A DNA stretch of 64,000 bases from Candidatus Marithrix sp. Canyon 246 (GTDB lineage Bacteria; Pseudomonadota; Gammaproteobacteria; Beggiatoales; Beggiatoaceae), in NCBI RefSeq assembly GCF_001723685.1, contig NZ_MCBX01000003.1, positions 62,001 to 126,000 of the forward strand. Reading direction: 5' to 3'. The stretch's first letter is position 1. Each line of letters begins with the position of its first letter. Below the pieces are notes generated by a model. That model did no database searches and had not been told where the DNA came from. It saw only the letters and a list, made by a program, of their open reading frames with translations. Of this stretch, positions 26,890 to 35,625 are shown one piece after another. A program made the translations under genes and the position numbers.

Positions 26890-27735
26890 TTATGAAAGTT
26901 GAAAATAATCTGTGAACATGACTAATGTGATATCGTCACCAGTTGCTTGTGAAGAATAGTCATCTAACCATTGTGGTAATACAGATTCAACTGATTTCAT
27001 TCCAAATTCCTGAATTCGTCGAAAAGTACTACTGCAAAAAGCATGAAATTGTACTTCATCTATAAACGCATTACTTAAACCATCAGTTGCTAATATTAAA
27101 GCTTCTCCTTTATTGCGTGTCAATATAACAATTTCCCAAAGTTTATCTGCACCCGGTGATGATAAAGAATAAGTATAATTAGCAATTAATTCATTATTTT
27201 CATTAAATAGATTTTCTATTTGATTTTCAGCAGTAAAACGCAGTATATCACCATCCCCAATTTTTCCCATTAGTAATATATCTGGTAACACCAATGCCAC
27301 TAATAAAGTAGTGCCATAGCGTTTTATCATATAAGTATCATTTTGTTGTGTTAATGCAATCGGTAGAGATAATCTACGATTAAGTGCATCTTTTAATATA
27401 GCATTACGCCAATGCAAACCAAGGCGACGAGGAAAATTATCTTTAAAATTCTTTTTTAATAAGGTTAGACTCTTTTCTTGTGCATAAAAATTTTTAAAAA
27501 ATGCTAGTAATTCTTTGATAGCAATTTCAACAGCATACTCTGCGCCGTATTGACTTAAATCATGATCTTTACTACCATGCCCATCCGCAACTGCTATAGC
27601 TAGACATTGTTTATCATCTATGCGTGTAGAAGCAACTGCATAAGCGTCTTGACAAGCAGTATGATTTTTACGGTGAGAAGCACCACGCCGCTTATTAGCT
27701 AACACCCAACCTAATTCTGTTTGTTGTAATGACAT
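26890..27735 (-). CDS. PP2C-family protein phosphatase
   Basis: 281 residues. The metal-binding aspartates are in place: D30 (TACQDAY), D51 of VADGHGS (D51-G52), D161 in GKIGDGD, D218 in ILATDGL, and D267-D268 in TGDDITLVMF. A single domain fills the length. It removes phosphate from Ser/Thr and should oppose the kinase two genes downstream. It follows the VWA gene by 5 bp. Together VWA-PP2C-kinase is the TerY-P triad described by comparative genomics of tellurite/stress systems. Confidence 0.9.
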   Translation of the reverse strand: MSLQQTELGWVLANKRRGASHRKNHTACQDAYAVASTRIDDKQCLAIAVADGHGSKDHDLSQYGAEYAVEIAIKELLAFFKNFYAQEKSLTLLKKNFKDNFPRRLGLHWRNAILKDALNRRLSLPIALTQQNDTYMIKRYGTTLLVALVLPDILLMGKIGDGDILRFTAENQIENLFNENNELIANYTYSLSSPGADKLWEIVILTRNKGEALILATDGLSNAFIDEVQFHAFCSSTFRRIQEFGMKSVESVLPQWLDDYSSQATGDDITLVMFTDYFQLS

Positions 27736-27740
27736 AGTAA

Positions 27741-28463
27741 TTAAAATACATCATTAGAATCTGCTAATGTAGGTTGAGATTTAGGAGGTGGGCTAAGAAT
27801 GATATTGTCATTATTTCTATTTTCTTTAAGATTAGCCTGTGAGGCACCAATTGTAGCAGTGACGCTAGCCCATTTGATATATTTAATAAGTTTTGCCGGA
27901 TTATCTGCTTTAAGAACACCAATATCTTTATGACTGACAAATTTTAATAATTGATCTTCATCATAATCTGATTCATCACCTATAGCGATAGCTAAACGTA
28001 CTGCCTTTTTACCCCAAGGTTGAGTTATTAACTTATTAATTGCGTTAATATATTCTTGTTCTGGATCAGTGCAGAAACCATCAGATATTAATAAACAAAC
28101 CGGTGGTAATCCACGTCGTGGCATTTTTTCAAAGCTTAATTCATCAGCTAATAAGTCAATTGCTTTGGCAGTAGCTGTCATTCCATCAACATCTAATTCT
28201 GGCCATGAAAATTTTTCTAAAGATACAGCGTTTGGTCCTACATGCCAGCTAGCATCATCGGCAAATTTAATAACACGCATATTGACTTGTACTTGAGGAT
28301 GATGAGATAATGCTTTTTTTACTTCTGGTAAAGCCTCACGAATTGCTTGGTTTAATGTAGCTATTTTTTGGCCGCTCATTGAGCCTGAATAATCAGTTAT
28401 CCAAAAAAACTCTAAGGGACGTTTAGCAACTTCCCCACTTGGTGAAGGTATATTTGTTGTCAT
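27741..28463 (-). CDS. TerY-like von Willebrand A domain protein
   Basis: 240 residues with a complete MIDAS: D24-Y-S26-G-S28 (DYSGSM), T96 (GMTAT) and D128 (ISDGF). The VWA domain spans ~17-205; a short disordered Pro/Asn-rich tail follows. No signal peptide, so it is cytoplasmic. VWA proteins of the TerY type bind metal and partners. First gene of a six-gene unit with spacings from -4 to +9 bp. The region before it (28464-28595) is AT-rich, with no clear promoter found. Ter genes proper (terB/C/D) are not in the window. Confidence 0.85.
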   Translation of the reverse strand: MTTNIPSPSGEVAKRPLEFFWITDYSGSMSGQKIATLNQAIREALPEVKKALSHHPQVQVNMRVIKFADDASWHVGPNAVSLEKFSWPELDVDGMTATAKAIDLLADELSFEKMPRRGLPPVCLLISDGFCTDPEQEYINAINKLITQPWGKKAVRLAIAIGDESDYDEDQLLKFVSHKDIGVLKADNPAKLIKYIKWASVTATIGASQANLKENRNNDNIILSPPPKSQPTLADSNDVF

Positions 28464-28613
28464 AATTTATATTATATATTTTGCTTGAATTACTACCATA
28501 ATAATTTAACTAGCAAAAGTCATGGCAGTTTTTTAAAATCTTTAAAAAAATGTTTAATTGTTTATAATTGATGATTTCATATTTTCAAACCCTCTTTGGT
28601 TAAAAAATTAATT

Positions 28614-28817
28614 ATGTCACAAGCCGCAGAATCATATATAGAAAATTATAATAAACTTAAGCAAATTGCTAAAACCATTGCTGAAACTGATGAACCTGAT
28701 ATTGATCAATTAGTTAGTTTAATTGGTGATGCAACTGAGGCTTATAAAAATTGTCAAGCACGTATTGAAGCGGTGGAAAAGGCTTGTTCTATTTCTAAAA
28801 CTGCTGCAACTGTATAA
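28614..28817 (+). CDS. xseB: Exodeoxyribonuclease VII small-subunit-like protein
   Basis: 67 residues from ATG 28614. It has the two-helix pattern of XseB: SYIENYNKLKQIAKTIAE, then DQLVSLIGDATEAYKNC and a final RIEAVEKA. XseB joins XseA to make ExoVII, which degrades single-stranded DNA. xseA and ispA are not adjacent, and the fit is moderate. The last 64 bp overlap the convergent folC gene, which reads the same DNA antisense in its last codons. Confidence 0.6.
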   Translation: MSQAAESYIENYNKLKQIAKTIAETDEPDIDQLVSLIGDATEAYKNCQARIEAVEKACSISKTAATV

Positions 28818-29989
28818 AATGATCCAAATACAATTATTCTGTCTCCTTCATTGGCATTAGATAGTATTTGTTTGTAAGCTATGTCTATAGATGGATATTT
28901 ATTTATCGCAGAAACTCCTAGATTTTTCAGTTGTGCTGCTATAAATCCACTGCTAACGGCGCGTTCTGCTTTTAAGTCTGTTACGTGCCATTCTGTAATA
29001 GAATCTATTAGTGTTTTTAATACTTGAACAATATCTTTGTCTTTTAGCATTCCTATCAGTGCATGGGTGTTAGCTTTACAAGTTTGTTCTGCCAATAAAG
29101 TGGCTAATTTTCGCGCTGCTAAAGGGTTATGTGCTACATCTAAAATACGTGTAATTGGTCCGGGTAATATTTGAAAACGCCCTGCTAATGTGGTTGTAGT
29201 TAATCCTTTTTCAATTGCCGCTTCCGAAATTGGAAACTTCAATAATTTTAATACCATTAAAACTCCAGCGGCATTTTGTTGTTGATATTCTCCGGCAAGT
29301 TTTGGTGCTGGTAAATTAGCTGGATAACTAAAATCACGATTTATACAATATAATGGTGACTGTAAGTTTTCAGCATGTTTGATCAAACTTTGTGGTGGAT
29401 TAGGATCAGAACATACTGCTGGGCGTTGTTGACGCAATATTCCAGCTTTTTCAAAGCCAATAGCTTCTCTATCATCTCCTAGCCAATCTACATGATCAAT
29501 ATCAATGGCTGTGACTAAGGCAATTTCAGCATCAAAAATATTAACTGCATCTAATCTGCCGCCTAAACCTACTTCTAATATGGCTAAATCAACTTTATAT
29601 TGTTGAAATATTAATACAGCGGCTAAGGTTGAGAATTCAAAATAAGTAAGTGAAATTTCTGCACGTGCTTTATCTATTAATTCAAAAGCTTGACAAATAT
29701 CAGCATCTGTAGCAGTGTTACCATTAACACAAATACGTTCGTTGTAGTGTAATAAATGAGGTGAAGTATATCTACCGATATTATAACCAGCGGCAGATAA
29801 GATATTATCTAAAAACATCACGCTCGAACCTTTACCATTGGTGCCAGCAACGCTGATAATTGGAAAAGCTGGAGATAATAAATTTAGACGTTGAGCAACT
29901 GTACGACAACGTTCTAAGCCTAGTTCTATTTCTTTAGGATGTAGAGTTTGTTGCCAGTTTAGCCATTGATTTAGTGTATTAAAACGCAT
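28754..29989 (-). CDS. folC: Folylpolyglutamate/dihydrofolate synthase
   Basis: 411 residues. P-loop GTNGKGSS (49-56), the DHVDWLGDDREAIGFEKAGI block and HNPLAARKLA near 290 are FolC signatures. It adds glutamates to folates and, in bacteria, usually also converts dihydropteroate. It diverges from truA with a 45-bp gap and converges with xseB in a 64-bp overlap. accD, its common neighbour, is absent. Confidence 0.93.
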   Translation of the reverse strand: MRFNTLNQWLNWQQTLHPKEIELGLERCRTVAQRLNLLSPAFPIISVAGTNGKGSSVMFLDNILSAAGYNIGRYTSPHLLHYNERICVNGNTATDADICQAFELIDKARAEISLTYFEFSTLAAVLIFQQYKVDLAILEVGLGGRLDAVNIFDAEIALVTAIDIDHVDWLGDDREAIGFEKAGILRQQRPAVCSDPNPPQSLIKHAENLQSPLYCINRDFSYPANLPAPKLAGEYQQQNAAGVLMVLKLLKFPISEAAIEKGLTTTTLAGRFQILPGPITRILDVAHNPLAARKLATLLAEQTCKANTHALIGMLKDKDIVQVLKTLIDSITEWHVTDLKAERAVSSGFIAAQLKNLGVSAINKYPSIDIAYKQILSNANEGDRIIVFGSFYTVAAVLEIEQAFSTASIRA

Positions 29990-30034
29990 ATTAATGATTA
30001 ATTTTATGAATTATTGATATAATATACTATTATT

Positions 30035-30769
30035 ATGAGAATTGCTTTAGGTATAGAATACGCTGGTACTAATTATTGTGGCTGGCAAATTCAAGATCAT
30101 GCGCCTAGTGTGCAAGCTTGTGTTGAGGCGGCTTTGTCTAAGGTTGCTAATCATCCAGTCAAGGTGGTTTGTGCTGGGCGTACAGATACTGGGGTTCATG
30201 CTTTGGAACAGGTTGTTCATATTGATGTCACGGCTGAACGTAGTATGCGATCATGGATATTGGGAGCAAATGCAAATTTACCTACTGATATTAGTATTTT
30301 ATGGGCAAAATTAGTTGATGATAATTTTCATGCTAGATTTTCAGCTACAGCGCGTCACTATCGTTATGTGATTTTAAATCGTATGACTCGCCCAGCTATA
30401 TTAGCTAATAGAATAACTTGGGAAAATAGAAATTTAGATGTTAGCAAAATGCAAATAGCGGCTAATTATTTAATAGGTACTCATGATTTTAGTTCATATC
30501 GCGCCATTGTCTGTCAAGCAAACAGCCCTGTTCGCACAATATCAGTTTTAAAAATTGTTCGTAAAGATGATGAAGTTACTATAGATATATCAGCCAACGC
30601 TTTCTTGCATCACATGGTAAGAAATATTGCAGGAGTCTTGATGACAATTGGTTATGGTAAACAAGCTCCTGAATGGGCAAAAACTGTTTTAGACGCTAGA
30701 GATAGAAAATTGGGAGGAATCACAGCACCAGCAACTGGTTTATATTTTTGCCGTGTTGATTATAGATGA
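30035..30769 (+). CDS. truA: tRNA pseudouridine(38-40) synthase
   Basis: 244 residues. The catalytic D51 lies in AGRTDTGVHA; FHARFSATARHYRY and FLHHMVRNIAGVL are also family motifs. It modifies U38-U40 of several tRNAs. The start is ATG 30035 with an AT-rich promoter (tataat at ~30015-30025) in the gap shared with folC. Confidence 0.95.
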   Translation: MRIALGIEYAGTNYCGWQIQDHAPSVQACVEAALSKVANHPVKVVCAGRTDTGVHALEQVVHIDVTAERSMRSWILGANANLPTDISILWAKLVDDNFHARFSATARHYRYVILNRMTRPAILANRITWENRNLDVSKMQIAANYLIGTHDFSSYRAIVCQANSPVRTISVLKIVRKDDEVTIDISANAFLHHMVRNIAGVLMTIGYGKQAPEWAKTVLDARDRKLGGITAPATGLYFCRVDYR

Positions 30770-30838
30770 TATCTAAAGAACTTTTTAAGTATTTTGAAAA
30801 TACCAAAAATCTAAGCGTTAAACCCAAAAGCTAACAAC

Positions 30839-31838
30839 ATGTACAAAAATAGAATAGATAGAGATAGTTATCTACATAGTTTATTAGCAGAATTATGTCA
30901 TCTACTTGTGTGGGGTATTGATGATCAAACTCATGAAATTGTTGGAACCGACTTTAAACACCGTTGTGTTAAAAAAGGTAATGAGGAACTAGAGAGTTGG
31001 TTATTACGCTTGTTCAATCCCAAAATAGAATTTCGTTTTTTTGAACTGCTTGCAAATGATCAACCAGTGGTTATTTTGGAAATTAATTGTGCTAATCATG
31101 AACCAGTTAAGTTTAAAGGCACGGCGTATATTCGTATAGGAAGTTATAAAAAACGACTTAAAGATTTTCCAGAAAAAGAACGTAAATTATGGCGTTTATT
31201 TGATAAAACCCCCTTTTGAACATCAAATTGCTCTCAATAATCTAAACGCTGATGAAGTCTTAATTTGTTTAGATTATCCTGCTTATTTTGATTTAACAGC
31301 ACAAAATTTACCTAGTAATAAAAACGGTATTCTGCAACAGTTGGAAGCCGAAAAAATGATTAGAAAACATCGTATAGAAATGACCAATACAGGTAAACCA
31401 TTAGTTGATCCTCAACGTTTTTTAGACACTCCGCCTCAGTCGCGTAATGAACCATTAGCGGCTTTTTTGCGGCGTATTGAAGTTTGTGAAGAACGTGGTA
31501 GTGGTATTGATAAAATAATGCAAGCGATTGAAAAACATCATTATCATTTACCTGCACCACAGTTTGAAGTACTAGAAAAACATACTCGTGTTACGCTTTC
31601 AGCAACCAAAACTTTTGCAAAAATGAATCGAGAAGAACGAATCATGACTTGTTATTTTCATGCTGGTTTGAAATATATAAATAAAAGCTATATGACAAGA
31701 ACTTCTTTGCGCCAACGCTTACGCTGTAGCGATAATGCGGCTAAACAAGTCATTGGACAAACTTGTGAAAAATCTTTGCTTCGCTTATCAAATCCTGAAG
31801 CTAAACGTAATTTTCAATATTTGCCTTATTGGGCATAA
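30839..31838 (+). pseudogene. AlbA_2 (COG2865) regulator with frameshift and deletion
   Basis: The first frame (30839-31219) encodes the AlbA_2-type domain (WLLRLFNPKIEFRFFE, then GTAYIRIGSYKK). It ends at a TGA where the C5T4 run (31209-31217) shifts the frame; removing one T restores DKTPFEHQIALNNL. The second frame continues to 31838 with a winged-helix-like part and PGKPLVDP-like and NEPLAAFLRRI...CEERGSGIDK motifs of the ATPase-like domain. About 150 residues between LEAEKMIRK and HRIEMTN, compared with family members, are missing. So it is broken twice; a read error could explain only the first. Confidence 0.75.
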
Positions 31839-31891
31839 AAATATCTTAATTTTATAAGCCGTATTTACATATAACGGATTATGGAAATAAA

Positions 31892-31934
31892 CTTGTCTGA
31901 ATCAGAATTTACAGAATTTAAGAATTAACAGGAT
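31892..31934 (+). repeat. Single arm of the rsmG-side inverted repeat
   Basis: The words gtctgaatcagaattt and aagaattaacagg match the left arm at 18440-18480. No inverted partner follows; the downstream end is the TA gene pair. Evidence that this arm is a dispersed repeat unit. Confidence 0.75.
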
Positions 31935-31969
31935 GTCTTAATTGAAATTTATTCCTAGACGGTGTCTTA

Positions 31970-32395
31970 TCAGAGATTATCTTGATTATTGAAAAGTTTT
32001 TTCCAAATATCTGGAAAATTATTTTTGATTAAATATTTCCATGCTACCGTTTCTGAACGACGCTTTTCTAAGTAGTCTTTGTGGTATATAAGCAGTATAT
32101 TAATATATTCTGCATCATTATCTAAAAATAGAATAATTCTATTTCCAGATTTTTTGGGAGATTTCTGTGTTCCCGCAACTGCAAAATCAAATTTAAATAA
32201 ACCATAGGAATCACAAAATTTAATACAATCTAAACGATCTGTATCTTTTAAGCGATAAATTCGCTTAAGAGATTCTATAATCGCTTTTTCTGTTATTTCC
32301 CACCCCTTGGTATATTTTTTCTTAAATTTATTTTGATAATGTTTTTTAGAATACTCAGAAAAACTCACATTGAAATCAATGTCTTTAATAAACAT
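31970..32395 (-). CDS. Putative toxin partner of a Panacea antitoxin
   Basis: 141 residues, no family that I can name with confidence. It is basic, with KKHYQNKFKKKY near 20, EKAIIESLKRIYRLKDTDRL, then KFDFAVAGTQKSPKKSGNR and ILFLDNDAEYINILLIYHK, ending with WK-rich segments. Similar proteins follow antitoxins as hypothetical toxins. It overlaps the upstream gene by 11 bp. No signal peptide or TM helix. The pairing points to a type II toxin; activity is unknown. Confidence 0.55.
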   Translation of the reverse strand: MFIKDIDFNVSFSEYSKKHYQNKFKKKYTKGWEITEKAIIESLKRIYRLKDTDRLDCIKFCDSYGLFKFDFAVAGTQKSPKKSGNRIILFLDNDAEYINILLIYHKDYLEKRRSETVAWKYLIKNNFPDIWKKLFNNQDNL

Positions 32396-32864
32396 TCTTC
32401 GGTTCCTCTTGAGTAATCAGTTCATAAGGAATAACTTCATTATCTCGTGAAATTTTCCATGGTAACTGTTCATGTGTGAAATCAACAATACTTTCCGTAT
32501 TGTGCTGACACCATTTCTTAGCAATTTCCCGAATTAATTCAATTTCTGATTCGTTGAGCAATTCCCTTTCTGGTTCTTCTATTAGAGAAATAAGATTAGC
32601 CACTCCTTTTTTTTCTTCTAGTGCAATGCCATGAGCAATCATATATTCTAATACTGAGAAAAATTCTACAGTTACTGGACCATATGGCAACTTTTTATAT
32701 TCAAATCCGGTCATGGGAGTTAAAAATTTATAAAACATTGCAAAATCTGCTAGATAAACCAATTTCGCCAGTTTAGTTTTCGTAATTTTTCCATCTTTCA
32801 TGGCACCATCTGCAATACAATGTGCAATGATTTCTTGTAATTTTTTTAAAGCGGGTGTTTTCAT
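32385..32864 (-). CDS. Panacea (DUF4065/SocA-like) antitoxin
   Basis: 159 residues. KITKTKLAKLVYLADFAMFY (26-45), LPYGPVTVEFF (59-69) and PWKISRDNEVIPYELI (135-150) are the Panacea domain signature. Panacea domains act as antitoxins to many unrelated toxins (PanAT systems). The antitoxin lies first and overlaps the putative toxin. There is no DNA-binding extension, so autoregulation is not obvious. Confidence 0.8.
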   Translation of the reverse strand: MKTPALKKLQEIIAHCIADGAMKDGKITKTKLAKLVYLADFAMFYKFLTPMTGFEYKKLPYGPVTVEFFSVLEYMIAHGIALEEKKGVANLISLIEEPERELLNESEIELIREIAKKWCQHNTESIVDFTHEQLPWKISRDNEVIPYELITQEEPKNVY

Positions 32865-33053
32865 TTGTGTGTCTCAATAATGAAGATTTAACATTTTGAC
32901 ATATTCATAATATTTTAACTTGTAAATTTACATTTGTCTATAATATTTGAGGTGATTATAGCTTATGTTATAATAATGATTCAAGAACTGAAATGGAAAA
33001 TACCAATTATGGAATTAACTTCGTGAGGATTGGATTAATCAACATTTACCTAA
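32865..33053. other. AT-rich intergenic stretch
   Basis: Between the Panacea gene and the remnant that follows. It should contain the promoter of the TA pair (minus). No convincing element recognised. Confidence 0.4.
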
Positions 33054-33269
33054 AGCCAGTTTGGCTCATATTCTAAATCACATAAACTCAATAAATTATT
33101 AGAAGAAGTTATTCAAGCAACCGCATTTAAAACAAACAAATCAAAATATCGCAGTGATTTAATGGTGATTACAGTCTGTGCTGAAGAATACAGATATAAT
33201 TTTGATAGCGTAGTTATATGTAATCAATTACTCAAAGAACTTATTAGTTTTGAACTAAACGCAGTTTAA
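33054..33269 (+). pseudogene. Unrecognised gene remnant upstream of moaA
   Basis: An open stretch of 71 codons without a plausible start: helical, with KLNKLLEEVIQATAF, KYRSDLMVITVCAEEYRY and LLKELISFELNAV before TAA. A second frame just upstream (LREDWINQHLPKAS, ~33015-33060) may be its continuation after a frameshift. I cannot assign a family. It ends 94 bp before moaA. Confidence 0.3.
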
Positions 33270-33363
33270 CTATGCTTTTGTTGCGTTGATTATTTTTTAA
33301 TTATTTGCTGCCGCCGCCTACTTACCTGACCAATCAATAAGTATTCTTATGCTATAATAAACA

Positions 33364-34353
33364 ATGACTAAATTAATAGACAATTTTAATAGAAAAGTTA
33401 CCTACTTACGCATGTCAGTTACAGATCGTTGTGATTTTCGGTGTGTTTATTGTATGACTGAGAAAATGCGATTTTTACCGCGTAATCAAGTTTTAACTTT
33501 AGAAGAATTAGAATTTTTAGGGCGTGCTTTTGTAGAGCTTGGAGTAAATAAAATTAGAATTACTGGTGGTGAGCCGCTAGTACGTAATAATATTTTAACT
33601 TTATTACAAAGCTTAGGAAAATTAAGCGGCTTAACAGAGTTAGTTATAACTACTAATGGTTCGCAATTAACAAAAATGGCTGAACAATTACGAGCCGCTG
33701 GTGTTAAACGTATTAATATTAGTCTTGATAGTTTAAAAGCTGAACGATTTGAAAAAATGACTCGTGTAGCTAAACTTGATCAAGTATTGGCTGGTATTGA
33801 TGCCGCTATAAATGCAGGATTTGAAGCTATAAAATTAAATACTGTTATTTTAAAAAATCGTAATGATGATGAAATCAATGATTTAGTAGCATTTGCTATA
33901 GATAAAGCTATAGATATTAGTTTTATTGAAGAAATGCCATTAGGAGTTGTAAGTGATCATCAACGTTCTGAGACTTTTTATTCTAATCAACAAGTTTTAA
34001 AAAAGCTTGAAAAATCATATACATTAATTGAAAGTATAAAGAATACGGGTGGACCATCTAAGTATTATAATGTAATAGATACAAACACCCGCGTTGGCTT
34101 TATTTCTCCTCATAGCCATAATTTTTGTGACACTTGTAATCGAGTACGCTTAACAACAGAAGGGCGTTTATTATTATGTTTAGGGCAAGAACACTCAATT
34201 GACTTAAAACATATAATACGAGCTAATCCTGACAATATGTCATTAGTCAAACAAGCCATAATTAATGCAATGGATATAAAACCCAAGGGGCATGATTTTG
34301 ATATAAATCAATCTCCAGAAATTATACGTTATATGAATATGACGGGTGGATAA
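33364..34353 (+). CDS. moaA: GTP 3',8-cyclase (molybdenum cofactor)
   Basis: 329 residues. First 4Fe-4S motif C23-x3-C27-x2-C30; second C255-x2-C258-x13-C272; the conserved GG C-terminus is present (MTGG). It turns GTP into the first intermediate of molybdopterin. moaC and other mo- genes are not in the window. The flanking gspF start is 53 bp downstream, possibly a separate unit. Confidence 0.97.
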   Translation: MTKLIDNFNRKVTYLRMSVTDRCDFRCVYCMTEKMRFLPRNQVLTLEELEFLGRAFVELGVNKIRITGGEPLVRNNILTLLQSLGKLSGLTELVITTNGSQLTKMAEQLRAAGVKRINISLDSLKAERFEKMTRVAKLDQVLAGIDAAINAGFEAIKLNTVILKNRNDDEINDLVAFAIDKAIDISFIEEMPLGVVSDHQRSETFYSNQQVLKKLEKSYTLIESIKNTGGPSKYYNVIDTNTRVGFISPHSHNFCDTCNRVRLTTEGRLLLCLGQEHSIDLKHIIRANPDNMSLVKQAIINAMDIKPKGHDFDINQSPEIIRYMNMTGG

Positions 34354-34406
34354 TCTTGATATATACTTGTATTATAGTTTATATATTTTTTTAAAAGAGG
34401 CATCTT

Positions 34407-35612
34407 TTGGCAATTCATCAATTCCATTATCAAGCCTGTGATGCAGCAGGTAAAGTTCAAGAAGGGCAAATTTCTGCTGAAACTGAGCAGGAAGTTGTTA
34501 ATACCTTACAAAGTAAGCAGTTAATTCCTTTAAAAATCGAAAAACAAGCCGCTCAGGGTAGTTTTTTCAAGCGACAAACCATTAAAAATGATGACATCAT
34601 TGATTTTACTAATGGCTTAACCACTTTGGTTGAAGCGCGAGTTCCTTTAGATAGAGCTTTAGGGCTATTGCAAGGTTTAACCGAAAAGCAAGTTGTTCAA
34701 CAACTAATTGAAGATTTACGGCGCGATGTTAAAGATGGTAAAACTTTAGCCGATGCTTTACAAACACGCCCTGATATTTTTTCCAAAATGTATATCAATA
34801 TGGTACACGCTGGTGAGGAAGGCGGTATCTTAGAAACTTTATTGCCTAAATTAGCAGACTTTATGGAAGCTGCGGATAAGGCTAAGCGTTCGATTTTATC
34901 ATCCTTAATTTATCCTATCATTTTAGGAGTGGTTGGCATACTTAGTGTAATTATGTTATTGGTATTTGTAGTACCATCATTTGCTACTTTATTTGAAGAT
35001 ATGGGATCTAATATTCCAGCTTCAGCCGCGTTTTTATTGGCTTTAAGTGATTGGTTAGTCCATTATGGATGGACTTTAGTGGCGGTGCCAATTTTAATTG
35101 GGTATTGGTGGCGACAATTAGACTCTACACCTGAGCGGCGTTTCAAACGCGATACTATGTTATTATCTTTACCCTTGCTTGGTAGCCTGATTTTACAAGC
35201 AGAAACTTCACGTTTTTGTCGTACCTTGGGCGCATTACTTGGAGCAGGCATTCCTTTATTAAAAGCCTTACATATTGCTCGTGGTGTTATGGAAAATCAG
35301 GTACTTACCAAAAGTTTAGCCCAAATAGAAGAAACTGTACGTGGTGGTACTAGTTTAGGAAAAGCTCTGGTAAATCAAGCTAAATTTCCAGTATTATTAG
35401 CGCAACTGGTTATAGTTGGTGAAGAATCAGGGCGCACGGCTGAGATTTTAGATAAATTAGCAGCAACATTTGATACTTATGTTAAACAACAAACCTCACG
35501 TTTGGTAGATTTATTGGAACCATTAATGATTTTAATATTAGGAATTGTTGTAGGTTCAATAGTTATTATTATGTTATCTGCAATATTTAGTATAAATGAA
35601 GTCAATTATTAA
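34407..35612 (+). CDS. gspF: Type II secretion inner-membrane protein GspF
   Basis: 401 residues from a TTG with aaaagagg upstream. Two T2SSF domains (~70-190 and ~270-395), each with a hydrophobic helix pair; GDP-like motifs RDVKDGKTLADAL and ETVRGGTSLGKAL. VPSFATLFEDMG is typical of GspF. It anchors the GspE ATPase in the inner membrane; gspE is not present. It precedes gspD by 13 bp. Confidence 0.92.
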   Translation: MAIHQFHYQACDAAGKVQEGQISAETEQEVVNTLQSKQLIPLKIEKQAAQGSFFKRQTIKNDDIIDFTNGLTTLVEARVPLDRALGLLQGLTEKQVVQQLIEDLRRDVKDGKTLADALQTRPDIFSKMYINMVHAGEEGGILETLLPKLADFMEAADKAKRSILSSLIYPIILGVVGILSVIMLLVFVVPSFATLFEDMGSNIPASAAFLLALSDWLVHYGWTLVAVPILIGYWWRQLDSTPERRFKRDTMLLSLPLLGSLILQAETSRFCRTLGALLGAGIPLLKALHIARGVMENQVLTKSLAQIEETVRGGTSLGKALVNQAKFPVLLAQLVIVGEESGRTAEILDKLAATFDTYVKQQTSRLVDLLEPLMILILGIVVGSIVIIMLSAIFSINEVNY

Positions 35613-35625
35613 TTAATTAAAGTAT

